Positions 11,797 to 23,828 of a DNA stretch of 64,000 nt are shown here, one piece after another. Numbering within the stretch: position 1 is the stretch's first letter; every line of letters begins with the position of its first letter. The position numbers and the translations under genes were made by a program. The DNA is taken from contig JALLLS010000030.1 in NCBI GenBank assembly GCA_025094145.1, forward strand, positions 186,001-250,000. The letters are read 5' to 3'. This DNA comes from Spinellus fusiger. Taxonomy: Eukaryota > Mucoromycota > Mucoromycetes > Mucorales > Phycomycetaceae. The notes beneath the pieces are model-generated. The model saw only the letters and a program-made list of their open reading frames with translations. It was not told the DNA's origin and ran no database searches.

Positions 11797-11936
11797 GACA
11801 GGGAAAAAAAAGGAGAGAGGGAGAGAGAGGGAGAAGGGGAGGGGAGGGGAAAGAGGAGTGACTGCGAATCCCAATCACGCTTTTGTCCTTGCAAGCCAGT
11901 CCCTCTTGTTTCTTCTCTTGTCCTTCCTACGTTGCC
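11797..11936. promoter_or_regulatory. short divergent promoter shared by permease and GOT1
   Basis: Only 140 bp separate the two start codons (permease on minus, GOT1 on plus). The interval has a purine-rich block (GGGAGAGAGAGGGAGAAGGG, 11818-11840) and then a CT-rich block (11905-11932) before the GOT1 ATG. No clear TATA box is present. That both genes use it is inference from geometry. Confidence 0.5.
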
Positions 11937-12750
11937 ATGTGGTTAAGTGATAGTCAGAGTAAGTAGTAGTAGAAGAAGAAACAGCAAATAAGAACAAGGA
12001 CAAAGAGGGCCGTGCTAAAAAACAGAGAGCAAACAGAAATAGGTGTAGGGTTAACTGCCTTTGGACTGTTCTTTATGCTGTTGGGTGTCATGATGCTGTT
12101 TGATGGTGGACTCTTGGCTATCGGCAATGTACTCTTTAATAAGACACCTTGCACATAACTCACCCTCCTAGGTTCTTTTCTTGTGTGGCATTACTGCTAT
12201 TATTGGTCCCAAGAACACAGTTGCCTTTTTCACTCGACGTGAAAAGTTGCGCGGCACTGCCTGTCTTGCAGGTGGCATATTTCTTGTGCTGTCGAAATAC
12301 CCCTTTTTGGGATTTATTCTGGAGATCTTTGGTATTCTCAATTTGTTCGGGTGAGTTTCCCTTTTTCTTTTCTTCCTTGTCCAAGAAGAGAAGGCAAGAG
12401 AAAGCAAGTCACTCTTTGTTCTCTCTTCCAGGACAAGCGAGGGAATCTGCTGGAGCCCCTCCTTATATATATATTTGTATATATATTTGTATATATATTT
12501 GTATATATATTTGTATATATATTTGTATATTTGTATGTCTATTGATTGTCGTGATGGAATGCAGTGACTTCTTTCCCGTTGTCTTTGGATTTGTCAAGAG
12601 GCTTCCTGTGATTGGGCCTATTCTATCGCAGCCAATGCTGTCCCGTGTAAGTTGATAGATGAACAGCGATCCATGCCTTGTATTGATTAACTCTGTTGTA
12701 TTGCTCTTCTTCCTCAGTTTATGCCGAGAGAAAGCCGCACAAGAGTCTAA
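11937..12750 (+). CDS. GOT1: Got1 family Golgi vesicle-transport membrane protein
   Basis: Small tetraspanning protein that helps membrane traffic at the ER-Golgi and Golgi-endosome steps. Five exons (11937-11958, 12037-12128, 12172-12350, 12565-12646, 12718-12750) total 408 nt, giving 135 residues, close to the usual length of about 138. The first exon is only 22 nt and encodes MWLSDSQ, which joins to KIGVGLTAFGLFFMLLGVMM; this is the family's conserved start. Later blocks are DGGLLAIGNVLFLCGITAII, GPKNTVAFFTRREKLRGTAC, LAGGIFLVLSKYPFLGFILE and DFFPVVFGFVKRLPVIGPIL. The tail SRFMPRESRTRV is short and charged. The intron at 12351-12564 carries a 12-bp TATATATTTG-type minisatellite. The second intron starts GTACTC, a weak donor. 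Identification is secure. Confidence 0.95.
12466..12532. repeat. 12-bp minisatellite inside a GOT1 intron
   Basis: Five to six direct copies of a unit reading TATATATTTGTA fill part of the fourth GOT1 intron. The unit is a whole multiple of three, so on the plus strand it stays open as a Tyr/Ile/Phe/Val repeat; this is not coding. Confidence 0.85.
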
Positions 12751-12924
12751 GAGTCAAGGCGTCTCCATTGTAAGTCCAACAGAAGCACACCCTCCGTAAC
12801 TCAATTCAATAGAAAAACGTGTTCATGTGCCACTCCTAAAATACATAAATATTGACTCCTATTCTTTCTTCTCTCGGTTTCTCTCTTTCTTTCTTTCTTT
12901 CCTTCTTCTTATTTTTGCTTCTTC

Positions 12925-15074
12925 ATGGCCAGCTCTTCACTGCACTCTCTTTCTTCAGAGCGGGCATTTGGAGTGGAGTCTCACCTATTGCAGCAGAGAG
13001 AACACCTGTTTAGGGTGTGGCTCCGTGTCCATGGAGCAGTCGAGTCGCTTGATCAGCTGGCTGATGGCAATAGACTCGACCTGCTCAGTAGGGCCCAAGT
13101 ACAGACAGCAATAGAACATACAGCAGCAGCAACAGCAGCAACAGCAACAACAGCAGCAATTATAGACACTCTTCAGCAGTGGTTGGGTGTCCAGGAAATA
13201 CCCAACTCAACCACCCTGCCTTACGCTTCTCTTCTCATGACTCAATACTACGCTCGCATTCTCTTTCTTCATCCCATCTGTTCTCCTTCTAATGTAAAAT
13301 ACAAACAATAGACAAAATAGACACACTAGACACTGACCAAAGACCTTTGCCCGTCTGTACTGTGTGCTATGGTGTTCCTTCTTTCTTTTTGTTTTTTGTT
13401 TTTGAACTATAGACATACACTCCATCCACTCCTACTCTAGTTACCCCCTCTGACCTTGAACCTGTTATATTGGCATGGCTACAGGCGTGTTTTATAGATT
13501 ATGAAAAGGCCTCTCTTGTTCCTCCATGCACTGATCTCCACAGTGGCTGGGAGAATGGCCTGTATTTTACAGTTCTTCTTCATTACCATCATCCATGGCT
13601 TGTGAATGATCTCAAGGGCTCACTTACGGCTGCACTAGAAACAGCCTCTTCTTCACTAGGGGTGCCTCGTCTCTTAGAGGCTGCTGCGATTGAGTCTTCT
13701 TCTTGCATTGACGCACTGTCTTTGTGTGTATATTTAATTGCGTTTCTCCAAGCAGCCTATCCACTACGCACCACCCATGAAGAGAAGCGCCAGAACGACA
13801 TTCAGCGCTGGGCCACCAAAACACTCTCTTCTTCAATGAGTACAACAAGTTCTTATGCCAATAGCTCAACAGACCACTCAACAGACCACTCAACAGACCA
13901 TTCAACAGACCACTCAACAGAATGCTTAACCGAGGATTCTTCTGAAGAGTCTTCTGAGAGCCTAATGGAGAGCCTAATAGAAGGACTGGCAGGGAAGTTG
14001 ACAGTAGACTTGAGTATAAAACCACCCGACACATCGATAGACAGTTGCATGGAGACTAATCCAGACACTGATGCTGATGCTGATGCTTCTAAACAACCTT
14101 CTGAAAGAACTACAGAAGCCTTTGCAGAGACTCCCTTGGATTTCACTGCGGACACTTTTACACCCACACCCATCACTGAGCCTACCACCGAAAATCCTCC
14201 TACCGACTTCACTGCACCACTCACCACTGAACCCACCACTGAACACACCACTGAACCCACCACTGAACCCACCACTGAACCCACCACTGAACCCACCACT
14301 GAACCCACCACTGAACCCAACACTGAAAATCCATTTGTATCCACCACACTCACCTCCACTTTTTCAGTACAGCAATTGCGCATTACAAAAACAACTGTTT
14401 CTCGCACCAACGAACGTCATGTTCCCGAGGATCTGCGTCCATTTGAAACGCGTGCAACCCATGTAGCGGAGAGTATGGGAAAACTCCACACTCGGCTCAG
14501 CGGGGTAGTTCCGACCCGATCCAATTACACAATGTCCACCTCCGTCACCATGGAGAATTTAGAAATGGAAGAAGCATCGGTGGCAGGAGCAGGAGCAGGA
14601 ACAGCAGGAGCAGAAGAAGAAGACGGACAACAACCCCATATTCTTCATCCACTTAGAGCAGCCAAAGAAGACCTCAGTGCTTACGAGAACACTGTAGAAG
14701 AATGTCACACACAACTCAGGGCCATTGAGGCTGCCATGGAAGACCTGTTTTGCTTTCATCACGAAACACAGTGGCAAGACCATCCCTATGTTATTAAAAG
14801 ATGTCAGGAACTAGACATGGCCTTCAAAACCCTTGAACAGGACATGGCAACGAGCGACAACCAGCTCAAGGGGTTTCGTCGTGGGTACTGGTTTGGTCGA
14901 CATTGCTCCGACATCCGCGAGGCCTTGGGTGTCGTACAAGCAAAAATGCTTACTGTCACTACCACAGACACAGACATCCAGGAATTAGAAACACGGGTGA
15001 AAAAGACATCGCAGGACATTGTAGAATTAAAGAAAGAGTACAGTGACTTGCTTCTAAAGAGAAAAGAAGAGAAA

Positions 15075-15105
<31 letters not shown>

Positions 15106-18100
15106 AGGAAGAAGAAGGAGAAGACAAGGACGAAGATGAGAAGAAGGAGAAGGAAGCTTATACTCTACGTTGGGATGCCATTGCCAAGAAGAATGCTCTG
15201 GTGTGTAGTTGGGTGGAGGAGGTGCGTATTTGGTTTGCAGAGGCAGAGAGAATTCGGCAGTGGATCCAGATACGCATTGAACGACTAGGAGAAACAGTGG
15301 TGCCGAATGCTCTGGAGGTGCCGATGAAGGTATCACATGCTGCTGTAGAGGAATTGAATACACAACATGCAGGGTTAGAGCAAGAGATTGAGGCCTTTGA
15401 TAAAGAAGACATGGCTCGGTTGCGTTCTCATGTGAAGGATCTGACAGGAGCAGGCAGAGTAGGCAAAGATCTTAGTCCAGCAGACACAACCACCATTGAA
15501 ATTACACTGTCTACCCTCATGGCATTGGATAAACTTATGCACTCTTTGCGTCGTAAGAGTTTTGATCTCCAAGTGCTCACTCGACGAGATACCTGGGAAA
15601 AGGAGGTGGGGACTACGATGGCGTGGTTAGAGAAGACCCACCAACAAGTAGAAGAGTTCAAGGCGAGTGCACGGTGGCAGGTAGCAGAAGCAGAAGCAGA
15701 AGCAGAAGCATTAGGAGGAGAATCAACAGCAGAATCAACAGCAGAGTCAATAGAAACTCAAAGAGAAGAAGTGATTCAGTACTTGCTAATGCTAGAACAG
15801 AATATCAATACATTTGATCAGGGCCAATTCACTTCCACCGTCAATCGATTCCAGGATCTAGAAGACAGTGTCCATGATGCTGTACCAGACCACTTAGAGG
15901 AACGTCAAAGGCAGTGTGAGAGTCAGTTTGAAGATTTGTACAAGCACATTGGATTTGCACGTCAAATTGTAGAACAACGACTGAGCATAACGGATTTTGT
16001 ACACCATACTCACCTTGTAAAACAAGACGCCCTTCAAATCCAACTGGACATTATTGAAGCAGAAAAAACACACACAGGTGCTTATGAATTAGCAGAATCT
16101 GTACAAAGTATCCATGAAAGAATCCTACAGCTTGCCACAACCGCCACAAGTCGTATTGTCTATCCAGAGGCCGTCGGTAGAGATCAACAAGAAAACGAAA
16201 GACTAAACCAGGGCATCCAACAGGAAATAGAGAGCAAAAGAGATGAATTGATTCTGTTGGCAGAACACTTGGACACTCAATTAAACTCACTATGCCACGG
16301 TCTTGAACTTCATAGAGAATCCCAGGCTCTTGTTGCAGATGTGCACGGTCTCTGTGATTGGGTGGAAGATCGTACCAAGGACATTCACACAACAGACCTT
16401 GGACTGCACCTCACACTGGAGGATCTGAATCGACTGGAAGCAGAACATGCAAAACTGGTGCAGGTGATAGAGGAAGAAAAGGAAGATGAGGCAGCGGATT
16501 TACTTATCCGCATCCAGACCCTTCTTGAGACAGCCGAAGAAGTCGACAGTGCCATTGTGGACAGACCCGTGCTTGAAACAGAAACACAAAAACTAAAAGA
16601 GAAGTTTGATGGCCTTCGACACACTTTGGAAGAACGTGAGGCTCACCTTCAATCCCTCCGAAAAACCATGGAGGATGGTAATAACTTTATTAAACGGGCA
16701 AATGCACTTCGTTCTTTTGCCCACACTACCTGCACTTCCATCCCTGGGCTCAAACAGACCTACGGCTTTATGACGGGACAAAGTGAGCAGCAAGACAAGC
16801 AAAGATTTGATCAGCTCAAGGCCATGTTGGATGAACTCAAGTCAACATGTGAAGAGAAACAAAATGACTATGAAGAAATCTACCAACAACTCCATCAGAC
16901 CCAGCATCGTGATGATGATGAGTCTGTACAATTACAAGCAGCTCTTGATCAAGACTGGAAACAGTTGAGACAGGAGATGGAGCACCTTGATAAGTTCACT
17001 GAGATTGTAGGACAGTGGTATGAGCGACAAAGACGAATGAGTATTGTAGATGAAGAGTACCTTGAAGACCTTCAGCAAGAAATCACTCAGTTGGCATCCA
17101 CGGGTTGGAGCAATACAGATTTTGTAAAGGTGGAAAAAAGGCTATCAAAGGCAGTACAAATGCTAGGGAAACATCCTATTACAATGACAGCCTTGGATCT
17201 TAAAGAAGATGCCGTACAAACAGCAAACTACTCTTGTGCACGCGACCGACATGCATCTCTCCTTAACAAAGCTCAGGCTATTCTTGTGCGTATGAATGGC
17301 CTCAAGAAGAATGCTAACAATGCCATCGCCTTTGGTGACTTTTTGGAGTCGACTTCTGAATTGCTCAAGGCAGTCGAGAGAGAAGTCGTCGCTTCAAAAG
17401 AAAGAATAGAGCATGTAAAAGACACTCGATTTGAGACACTCGAGAAGAAAGACATTGAGCAACTGATGAAATCACTACAAACAGAATCATCAGCCTCAGA
17501 AATAAAAGGACTTGAGCTGAGGCAGAAGCTGAAAGACGCCTGGGAAGATGCACAAAGATTAAAAAGACAAGGCTATGAAGAGCAGTCTGTCAAAAAGCCC
17601 CTGAATGCTATTGAAAAGATGCTGGTGCAGCTCTTTAATGATTTGGGAGCAGAGAAACGGCAAGCAGGGTTTGTGCGTAAACTACAAATGCAGGCCAAGA
17701 CAGCCGAGGAATTGATGTTGTGGATTCAACACTGTAGCCATGCCATTGCTCAGCTCCCTACAGATGTCTGCATTACTGAGGAAATAGAACTCCATGCTGG
17801 TATTGACAATCTTGCCCATAAGATCCAAGCAATGCAACCCATTGTTACTGGATTCCAGAATATGAAGCCGCGTATCTTGGGAAAAGAAAGTCATCCTCAC
17901 TTGGAGGATTTTTGTCTTTCCACTCAGCGCATTACAGGAGCTGTTGAACACCGAGAAAAGACAGTGTTGGAGGCATGGCACACCCTAGAACAGCAGCTAA
18001 AAGACACTCGCCAGTCCATTGAGCACTCCAGGTCAGGGGTGGAGATTGCAAGAAAGGTGAAGGAGATCCTTACCCTTGTTGGAGAGACAAAAGAGCGTGC

Positions 18101-19553
18101 TGGTGCCGTTCGTATTTGTCACATCAAACCCCATGAACTGGACAAGGAGTCTGACTTGAAGATCATCCAGACCTGTTCTCTTTCCATGCTTCCTACTGAG
18201 CAAGAGACAGATCTGGCAAAACAAGAACTCGATGCGATTGACAGTGACATTGAGTGTCAGCTTCAAGGCGCTATGAATGCATTGGATGGCATGTTGGAGA
18301 GCAGTGCTAAGAATGAAGATATCTTTGCTAGCCAAAGAACAGAAATCATAGATGCTGTCAAGGGACTTACAGGATTAATGAAGATCAAACGAGAGGCCAT
18401 TCGAGAAGCAAAGAAGATGGAAGACTTTCTGACAGTGGTGGAGGAACTTGAGGTGCTTTTGTCGGCGGTAGCAGAGGTGGTGGACCGCGCCTCTCCAGAA
18501 GGGGCTCGTTTGGTAGGCAGTGTGTTGAGCAGGGCTGATCTGCAGGCCATCTTAATTGAGCTGGACACACGCTACCGTTATTATGAGCCAAAGATCAATG
18601 CTCTTATGGAGGAAGCCCACCAAGTGGCTCTTCATTTAATGCAGGACCCTCGTGTTGTGCACTGTCTCGAAAGCATGATGACACATTGGACAGATCTTCA
18701 AGCACTGTCAGCAGCAAAGAAAGCAGAGCTACTTGCTTGTATTGGCCCACTGGCAGACCCCTTTACATTGTCTTCCCTGAGACTTGAGGAACGTGGCCAG
18801 CGTGCTACAATGAGACGATTACCACAGTCTACACGCCCCCATGAAACCATCAAACCTCAGCCGATGCACTCGATGCCACGCTTTATGGCGCCCACAGGCA
18901 ATGCCCGCACTCGGACCAGCAGCAACAATGTGTCACCTGCGGCCAAAAGAGTAGCTCAGCGGACTGTAGGTCTACAAAAGCGTGCAGTTAAAACACCCGA
19001 TGTGTATGTAGCAGACCCTAAGAATGATCTGGACGTTGCTCTTGGTCTGATTGTGAATGACTCTCCCTACAAGATCACAGTGAAGATGGTGCCTGGTGAA
19101 GTAGGAAGGTACTGGTTTGGAAGTGTGAATCCAAAACTCGCCTACTGTCGTATTCTGCGCAGTGGGATGGTCATGGTGCGGGTGGGTGGCGGGTGGGTTG
19201 AATTGTCCCAGTTCTTACGGGATCATGCGCTTCTTGAATGCGGTAATTTTGTGCCCCGTGCGCAGGAGACATCCAAGAGAGTTCTGTTGGGCGAAGGATT
19301 CCTTCGTACTGGCAGAGCAAAGTCACCCCATGCCGTGCTGGCCAGTGATAAATCCTCGCCGTTTACTCTGAGGGAGTCTCAGTCAACACCCTATCATCGG
19401 GGTGCCTCTCCCATTGCCTATGGTCATGGTGTAAAGGAAGGAAATAAGTTTCTTGTGACTGTTGATGGGATGGGAAATCAAGTAGAGGTAAAAATGAGAA
19501 GAGCAAATGCCAAAGATTCCAAGTTCACCACACCACGACATATTCTTGGATAA
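12925..19553 (+). CDS. spectraplakin-like cytoskeletal linker: CH-like N terminus, long helical rod, C-terminal GAR (GAS2) domain
   Basis: Two exons (12925-13293 and 13413-19553) give 2,169 residues. Residues 10-120 (HLFRVWLRVHGAVESLDQLA then DGNRLDLL) and 138-235 (VILAWLQACFIDY, DLHSGWENGLYFTVLLHYHH, ALETASSSLGVPRLLEA) look like a pair of diverged calponin-homology domains, the actin-binding module. Two Thr/Ser-rich linkers follow, built from 12-bp repeats (TDHS near 275; TTEP near 393-427). Residues about 480-1890 are almost wholly helical and charged, with regularly spaced Trp and Leu like spectrin/plakin repeats. Residues about 1995-2070 form a GAR domain (YWFGSVNPKLAYCRILRSGM, then VMVRVGGGWVELSQFL), which binds microtubules. 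A Ser/Arg/Pro-rich basic region flanks it. By family the protein should cross-link actin and microtubules. The GAR call is strong, the CH pair moderate, and the exact repeat count is undetermined. An AATAAA lies at 19644-19649. Confidence 0.85.
13868..13920 (+). repeat. coding 12-bp tandem repeat (TDHS linker)
   Basis: Four to five copies of a 12-bp unit (CACTCAACAGAC) encode Thr-Asp-His-Ser repeats between the CH-like region and the rod. Confidence 0.9.
14218..14323 (+). repeat. coding 12-bp tandem repeat (TTEP linker)
   Basis: About eight near-perfect copies of ACCACTGAACCC encode Thr-Thr-Glu-Pro. Differences at the edges (for example a Thr-to-Asn copy) show decay from the array ends. The same 12-bp period as the TDHS array 300 bp upstream keeps the reading frame under copy-number change. 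Confidence 0.92.
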
Positions 19554-21923
19554 AGAAGAAGAAAAAGAATCGTTGGCTTTGTTTTTGCCTCCTTTCATTG
19601 ATCTTCCTTCCTGTATTTATGTGTACTAAAATTGTTATAGAATAATAAAGACTTTAACAGGTTTAAATAACTAATGAATAGAAGGTTCTTGAGTCATCAT
19701 TCTATGGATTATTTAGGTATTGCTGCTTATTCTTTCTATCCATTTACCGCTATTTTAAAGTTTCCCTTTGGGGAGAAAGTTAAAGCTTTGTGAACTGAGT
19801 ATAGTGATTTTTAAGGTTAAGCCCAACATCTCCGGTCTTCCACCAATAGATAGGTGCTAGCTCATGTCGGAAAGAAGAAAATCAGGGAATAACAAGATGG
19901 GGTTTCTTCAGAAAGAGTACTTTTTTTTTCTCATTAGGTTTCTATATAAGATGGCAATGACTGGAGAATAGAGAGGCATTCATTCATTAAAGAACATGAT
20001 AAAATAGAGAATGTGATAAAATAAAGAACAAAGATGGATATAGATATAGATATATGTTTATAGATATAAATACAACTATAAATACACGATTATTAGTACA
20101 AAGAGAGTAGATGTTTATAAGTGTACTAGCAGAGAGAATGAGAAGGATGACGATAATAATAAATAGAATAATGATAATGATAACATGACAAAAAAGGTTG
20201 ATGCCATGTTGGAATAGTTAATATTTACATTTGCATAGATATATTCCTATTCTGTGTGTAGTAGTATCACTCATTAGGCTTATAATCAAGTGTCCAAAGC
20301 AATAATAAAAGAAAGCCAATAAAAATGAGGTAAAATGAGTGATTCTAATTAGTTTGGCTGAGAAGGGTGTTGGATCCCTGACTAAATGGCTCTGTTTAGT
20401 TATTTTATATTTATATCTACAATCATGATATTAATATAGAATTTTAATATTGTTTGTTTTTTTCTATAAGTCATATTAACATTTATAACACACATACTCT
20501 CTTATACTTGTAGTATAAAGTTCACCATTGTAAATCTTAGCATTACTAAATATTAGATGATAGACAGTAGTGATAGTGATAGCACTAATATAATAATAGA
20601 TTGGTAACAAATAGACCGATAACAAATAAAAAACAGATAGCAAATAACTAATATATACTAATCATCATAACAAAAAAGAAAAAGTTTTTTCCTCGGTGGA
20701 TTGTTTCAAGAATTTCCATTTTTCTTGTCATTCATCAAAGAATAAACTTACAGAATTACACTGTCATTTGCCTTTACTCTTGAGATGGGATGATATAAAA
20801 ATACACATAACATGTTAATAAGCTCTTTAAGATGAGAGCAATATATAGTGATAGTGATAGTAGTTATAGTAACAGTAACAGTAACAGTAGTAGTCATAGT
20901 AACAGTAGTAGTCATAGTAACAGTAGTAGTCATAGTAACAGTAACAATAACAATAACAGCAACAGTAATAAATAGGGTGGCTTCATGGTGTACTATTGAC
21001 AATTTCCTTTTTTCCTTCAAGAAGAAGAAATGAGATTGCATATAAGAAAACCTGCAGAGAAACACAATCAGTCAAAGGTAACCCGGTGTATCTGAGTTTG
21101 CTTCTTTCAGTACAGTACGCTAGATGAGTTCAAGTAAGGTAGCACTCATCCTATTTTATTACCAGCCCACCTATCGTACTTTAGACTCAAAGTTAAAGGC
21201 AGGCATGAGACAGATAGAAGCTCAATGGGAGCAAGGCCCAGACTGACACTGAAATTTCACTCTCTAGAGGATAAAGTATTTCACAATTACAGATGATAGT
21301 GCACAAATATAACAATTAGAAATCACTGCAGAAGAGCATGAACCTCTATTATTGATTGTAGCACAAATAGGCTAACTGGAGATCACCTACACGTTACAAT
21401 AACCCGACAAAAAGACGCACGTCCTGGATCAAAAGTGAAAAGGCAGGTACGACTCTTGTTTCACTTGACGTCGATCTCAAAGGCAGTAGAAAGGGCCTTT
21501 GTCTCTTTCGGGGAGATTGACTGCTAAATGACACCAACAGCAACAGCAACAAAAGAATGCATTGCAAATGATGCATTGCAAATTCCTTTTTTTTTTTTTG
21601 TATTTTCTCTTATAATCACAGCTATATATTTATATATATAATTTTTTTTTGGGCAAGTCACTCGGAGACGCCAACCATGTCTTTCTGTGCCTTAACCTTA
21701 TTCCTGGGTTTAGATACCCGACGCAATGAGTTGCCCATAAAAAAAAGACGGTTTCGCCCTTGCAGATTTTCGATCCCTCTTCCCTCTTCTTCTCTTCCCT
21801 GCTTAATTGTTTGGCGAGAATTGTATTGTATTTCTCTAAAATATCAAAAAAAGAAAACCTTTATTCTGTGAATTCTGGTCTTATCAGTTGATCTGTTCTA
21901 TATACCCCACCCACTCACAAATA
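19554..21923. other. intergenic region with an 18-bp minisatellite
   Basis: About 2.4 kb of AT-rich DNA. It starts with the 3' UTR of the CH/GAR gene (AATAAA at 19644). From about 21,400 it is the presumed promoter and leader of the Ndt80-family gene, with a CRE-like TGACGTCG near 21,468, an AAAGGGCCTTT palindrome near 21,493, homopolymer T runs (21,588-21,600; 21,641-21,650) and a CT-rich leader. No gene was found; the open frames on both strands at 20,748-21,065 are only the repeat array. Confidence 0.6.
20845..20962. repeat. (AGTAAC)/(AGTAGTAGTCATAGTAAC) satellite tract
   Basis: Hexamer AGTAAC copies flank three direct copies of an 18-bp unit AGTAGTAGTCATAGTAAC (about 20886-20943), followed by AACAAT/AACAGC variants. 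The unit structure suggests expansion of a higher-order repeat from the hexamer. Confidence 0.85.
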
Positions 21924-23787
21924 ATGAACTCTTCCGTCCACGACTCAAAGGATTGGCAGATGCAGAGCCCTTCTTTGCCTGAAGGCGCGTCTTCTCACCC
22001 TCCATCGCATCATATGCAGCACTATTCTCCTGCCCTGGAACATCCTTATGGTCAGTCCTTCTCCCAAGGCAACCAAATGCACCCGCCTTTGTAAGTTTTT
22101 TTTTTCTTTCTTTCTTTATATATATATATATATAAGGGCGCTTTGTTACCCTCTTTGTACAACGTTGTTCAAGTGAACAGCAACAAGATCATATGAAGGA
22201 GCAGTACAGAAAGACCCAGAACTTCCACTTTAGTCTCCAGTGCTTACTGACTCTGTTGAACTTGTCTGTAGGCACCAACAGCCCCCCTCGTCCAATTATC
22301 TCCCACTGGTGAAGCCCGAAGCGGATCCAAGATTGCCTGGGTAGGTTGTCTTATTATGACTCTTCATAGATTGAAACTTCGCTTATTCCCGTTTCTATTT
22401 AGAATGATGGCTCTATCTCAGCCAGGAACACCCCGTCCCGCCCACACAAATGGCCCTGAGGGATCCCCTGTAAAAAAGTCCAGTGTCTCTTACTCCACCT
22501 CCTCCTTCCATGCCACACCCTACGCCCATCCCTCCATGGCTCGGAAAAGAGGCAGAAATGAGTCTTTGTTCTCCGCTGAACTAGGCCCCTTTTTCAGTTC
22601 CACCAAACCATTAGACAATCTCTACGCGTTAGACAGAAGTACTCCGTAAGTCCATTCTTCTTACAGGGAAGCCCCACAGACAGAGACTAATTTGTTGGTG
22701 GAATCCACTGGACAATCAACTTTCCTGCAGACTCAATGTCAGAATCCAGTCCAAGATGGATCGAGGCTTCTTTTTGGCTGACAATGATTGGACCTGCTAC
22801 CGTCGCAACTACTTCCAAGTCAGTAGCGCGTTCACCATTCATGGCGGTGTCTCTCACTACTACACTGATAATGAGTCGCAATGCCTTGTTCAGGTCGATA
22901 ATGTGTTTCATTCCGTCCGTCGCTTTCTTCTCAATGTATCTGCACGTGTCTCCAACAGTGACAAGAAGATTGAGCTTGTCCAGCACACTCCCAAGCGTGA
23001 TAAAGGACCTCAGACGACACCTCTGCCAAAGCCCATCATTCCTGGTGGCAATCTTAGCATGAGCTCAGTGGGCACTAACCAAAACATTGTTACCTTTGAG
23101 CGCATCCAATTCAAGACAGCCACAGCCAACAACGGTAAGCGACGGGCTGCCCAGCAATACTATGTGTGTCTTGTGGATCTCTATGTCGAGACAGACGATG
23201 GCAAGCGTATCAAGGTAGCCTCCTGCCAGTCTGCTCCTCTTGTTGTGCGTGGTCGCAGCCCAGGCCACTACTCGGACAGCCAGGAGAGATTCGACCACAG
23301 TCTGTCCATCTCTGCCAACACCTCCCAACAGCCACCCGCACAGCAGGACGACCGCTTTGGTGCTCCCTTTCTGCGCCCTCCCATGACACCACCCAGCATG
23401 ATGCCAGGAGAGTACGGCTCTTCCTACCCTTACCAGGCCTATCCCGGCTACTCCCACTACACGCCCATGCATGCACCTCTCCAGCCAATGATGATGAACA
23501 GCGCCCCACCCACACCCACTGGGCCACCACAACACACCCCTCCCACCTCTGCACCCTACCCTCATCAGCAGCAGCACTCCCAGCATCCTTACATGGTCCC
23601 CAGCATGTCTGATCCTTCGTCCTCTGAATCTTCTTCGCCTGATCTGTACACGGGTGACTATGCTGGTCAACCCATTCATCCTCCTGATGATAAACTAGCT
23701 CATCCTCATCTTCCTCATCCTCATCCTCATCCTCAACCTCATCCTCAGCAGCAGCAGCAGGCTCATCCTCAACAACAACAACAACAA

Positions 23788-23828
<41 letters not shown>

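Noticed and set aside
12149..12655. 168-codon plus-strand frame across GOT1 introns
   Set aside because: Runs through GOT1 exons in the wrong frame and through the TATATATTTG repeat; the spliced GOT1 reading explains the conserved residues.
13853..14410. 185-codon minus-strand frame rich in SVVG repeats
   Set aside because: Mirror image of the TTEP and TDHS coding repeats in the CH/GAR gene.
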